From positions 1 to 40,948 of the forward strand of contig NZ_VTUZ01000065.1 of the NCBI RefSeq assembly GCF_008369935.1: DNA of 40,948 bases, in the 5' to 3' direction. How positions within the stretch are numbered: the first letter of the stretch is position 1; every line of letters begins with the position of its first letter. The notes under the pieces are model-generated. The model had not been told where the DNA came from and ran no database searches. It was given only the letters and a program-made list of their open reading frames with translations. A program made the translations under genes and the position numbers. The stretch is from Paraburkholderia panacisoli (GTDB lineage: Bacteria > Pseudomonadota > Gammaproteobacteria > Burkholderiales > Burkholderiaceae). This document shows, in pieces, positions 39,315-40,948 of the stretch.

Positions 39315-40948
39315 TCAGGCGTGTTGCGGAGTTCTACGGCAATTGAGATGGTGCACTTGAAGGTTGCCTGCGGCATCCGTCCCGCCGTCAGTTGGCTTCA
39401 CAATATGCGTAACAACCCAGCGGGTGTTCATTGTGATGGGCTGCTGACAGTTGGAACACATGCCATCTTGCCTGAGCCAGACACGGTACAGCTTAGCGCG
39501 CCCTCGCGCCGAGTTCAGCATCTTCTGGCCCCATCGGGATTCGAAGTACGGCGCCCATTGCGGATCGTGCGGATTGGCGCCCGCCTTGATCTTGACGTGC
39601 CGTTTGATTGGCGTGTCCGATACCTTCAGCAAGGTGACCTCTCTTGTCGTGCCATCTTCTTGTTTTTCTGTAGCGGCAAATACCCAGTCCCGCAGATCTT
39701 TGGTTTTGAAGTATTTTGTTTTGATCCATCGGGTGCCTTTGTTAGGATGCCGTCTTGCCGCCCATCGCCATAGCATTGACCAGACCTCGTGATCAACCCG
39801 ATTGAAGGCTTTCTTGGCGACTGCATGGCTGTGGTAATTCGCCCATCCTCGCAAAACAGGATTGAGCAGCCTTATCAGGTTCGCCTGTTTAGCCGTCTTG
39901 TTGGCCTTGATGATTTCACGGACTTTGTCAAGATGTGCTTTGACGTTCGCTTTCGACGGTTTCATCAAGAGCTTGCCGTTGTACTTGCGGATGTTCCATC
40001 CGAGGAAATCAAACCCGTCCTTGATGTGCGTTATCCTGGTCTTTTCGGGCGACAAGACCAGCCCGCGTTCCGCCAGAAATTCAGCTACTGCCGGCTTGAC
40101 CTCATGTTCCAGCCACTCTTTCGAATGGCCGGTGATAATGAAATCGTCCGCGTAACGCACCATGTTCACTTTCAGTCCTCTCTGCCGGGCTCGCGGGAAT
40201 CTCTCCGCGAGCATCGCTTCGAGGCCATCAAGCGTCATGTTGGCTGCCACCGGTGAAATGATTCCCCCTTGCGGGGTGCCGGCGTCAGTGGGGAAGAGTT
40301 CGTTTTGATACACGTAGCCCGCTTTGAGCCACTTCTTTAGAATCACCTTGTCCGTGGGGATATTGGCGATCATCCAGTCGTGGGAAATTTTGTCGAAACA
40401 GCCTTGAATGTCAGCCTCCAGCAGCCATTCCGCGCTCGCCTTTTTCGCCAGAGAAATGAAGCATTGTCCTCCAGCGTCAGCAGTTGAGCGTTCCGGCCTG
40501 AACCCGTAAGAGTTCAGATCGGCGGTGGTTTCCGCAACGGGTTCCAGCGCCAGCAGATGTAACGCCTGCATGGCGCGGCATTTCATCACGGGGATGCCGA
40601 GCGGCCTCGTCTTGCCATTTTTCTTCAGAATAAAAACTCTCCGAAGCGGAAGGGGCGAATAACCCCGCCTCTTCAACGACGCAATCGCGTTGGCCTTTGC
40701 CGCCGGTGTTTTCCACGTTACCTTGTCCACACCGGGGGTGTTCCTGCCTTTGTTTTCAGTCACCCGCTTGACGGCTAATGCACGGCCGCTGAACGAGTGG
40801 GTCAGCAGCCATTGCAGGGCTTTCACCCTGTTATGGCGGCCAGCCTGTACCGCCTTCACCATACGCGACTGCAGCCTTCTTACCTGACGTTGAACATCGG
40901 CCCAATTGATGCCGTCCCACGTCACGCCAGAAGGTGCACGCGCCCGTG
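39315..40948 (-). CDS. ltrA: Group II intron reverse transcriptase/maturase (LtrA type, with HNH domain; 5' end open)
   Basis: At least 536 residues from a GTG at 40925, but the frame stays open to the window edge (reading ARAPSG before VTWDGINW), so the true start probably lies outside. Visible parts: the N-terminal RT0-like region RRLQSRMVKAVQAGRHNRVK, RT motifs PGVDKVTW, RPLGIPVMKCRAMQALHLLA, GFRPERSTADA, TPQGGIISPVAANMTLDGLE, the active site VRYADDFIITG and FLGWNIRKYNGKLL. A maturase X domain with LLNPVLRGWANYHSH follows. A C-terminal HNH endonuclease has CSNCQQPI, THIVKPTDGG and NLQVHHLNCRRTPQH. The protein helps the intron splice and retrohome. It is intact within the window. Confidence 0.93.
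   Translation of the reverse strand, partial: RARAPSGVTWDGINWADVQRQVRRLQSRMVKAVQAGRHNRVKALQWLLTHSFSGRALAVKRVTENKGRNTPGVDKVTWKTPAAKANAIASLKRRGYSPLPLRRVFILKKNGKTRPLGIPVMKCRAMQALHLLALEPVAETTADLNSYGFRPERSTADAGGQCFISLAKKASAEWLLEADIQGCFDKISHDWMIANIPTDKVILKKWLKAGYVYQNELFPTDAGTPQGGIISPVAANMTLDGLEAMLAERFPRARQRGLKVNMVRYADDFIITGHSKEWLEHEVKPAVAEFLAERGLVLSPEKTRITHIKDGFDFLGWNIRKYNGKLLMKPSKANVKAHLDKVREIIKANKTAKQANLIRLLNPVLRGWANYHSHAVAKKAFNRVDHEVWSMLWRWAARRHPNKGTRWIKTKYFKTKDLRDWVFAATEKQEDGTTREVTLLKVSDTPIKRHVKIKAGANPHDPQWAPYFESRWGQKMLNSARGRAKLYRVWLRQDGMCSNCQQPITMNTRWVVTHIVKPTDGGTDAAGNLQVHHLNCRRTPQHA

Larger units (their letters stand above)
39193..40948 (-). mobile_element. Group II intron (3' part), inserted in an IS6-family transposase gene
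   Basis: The intron has a reverse transcriptase/maturase frame (39315-40948), domain V at 39234-39267 and domain VI at 39193-39230. The 3' end reads TACCCGAC before the exon CAGGACCAC. The bulged A at 39199 is seven bases from the splice site and the intron ends in AC, both as expected for group II introns. The intron lies in the sense direction of the transposase gene, so splicing could restore its message. The 5' end lies outside the window. Confidence 0.88.

Noticed and set aside
1..40948. CRISPR arrays, tRNA or rRNA genes
   Set aside because: No regularly spaced short repeats, no cloverleaf with a T-loop and no conserved rRNA stretches were seen on either strand.

Overview
This window looks like an accessory, metabolism-rich region of a chromosome or megaplasmid from a Burkholderiaceae member, probably Paraburkholderia or Caballeronia. 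The base for this is high G+C with the matching codon use, a class I PHA synthase end followed by a phasin, two small exported DUF4148-like proteins ending in A-H-H, OhrR/Ohr proteins, and many LysR/TetR/GntR-controlled catabolic cassettes. The species assignment is inference; no rRNA or housekeeping marker is present.

Layout. (1) 1-2917: polyhydroxyalkanoate block with the C-terminus of PhaC, a phasin, a Pseudomonas-type intracellular PHA depolymerase and a DUF445 membrane protein. (2) 3405-6150: organic-peroxide block with OhrR, a VOC protein, a small exported protein and two tandem ohr genes, with ATCGCATGCGAT-type operators before ohrR and before both ohr copies. (3) 6675-9551: cysteine hydrolase, ketoglutarate-semialdehyde-type aldehyde dehydrogenase and a HxlR regulator, with related putative operators at both ends. 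(4) 10239-15529: cis-3-hydroxy-L-proline catabolism. It has both aconitase-X subunits, a branched-chain-type binding protein, a FadR-type GntR regulator and a pyrroline-2-carboxylate reductase. Four related TGG...CCA sites lie in their promoters. The rest of the ABC transporter is gone except a frameshifted LivF tail, and a PutA fragment with a good terminator follows the reductase. (5) 16277-24755: stand-alone hydrolase, LysR/DUF4148/NmrA/aldo-keto reductase group, TetR plus two medium-chain reductases and an F420-type oxidoreductase. (6) 24875-28985: DksA-like protein and a decayed stretch holding SDR and LysR remnants between an esterase and a methyltransferase. (7) 28988-33822: LysR divergent from an MHS-type transporter, an M20 amidohydrolase and a DUF2817 peptidase-like protein. 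(8) 34206-40948: mobile region.

The mobile region is the most unusual part. A 4.4-kb cargo (TetR, acyl-CoA ligase, kappa-GST/HCCA-isomerase-like protein, nitronate-monooxygenase-like flavoprotein) lies between the inner ends of two IS6-family copies in the same orientation. IS-like terminal repeats abut the cargo to within about 15 bp on the left and 1 bp on the right. The right IS copy is split by a group II intron in sense orientation. Its domains V and VI, bulged branch-point A and 3' splice site can all be read, and the splice falls exactly at the QDH codons of the transposase. The intron and the right IS copy run off the window.

The common theme is small, regulator-controlled catabolic and detoxification cassettes, several of them partly eroded. 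All functional calls come from reading motifs and remembered family patterns; no database search was run.
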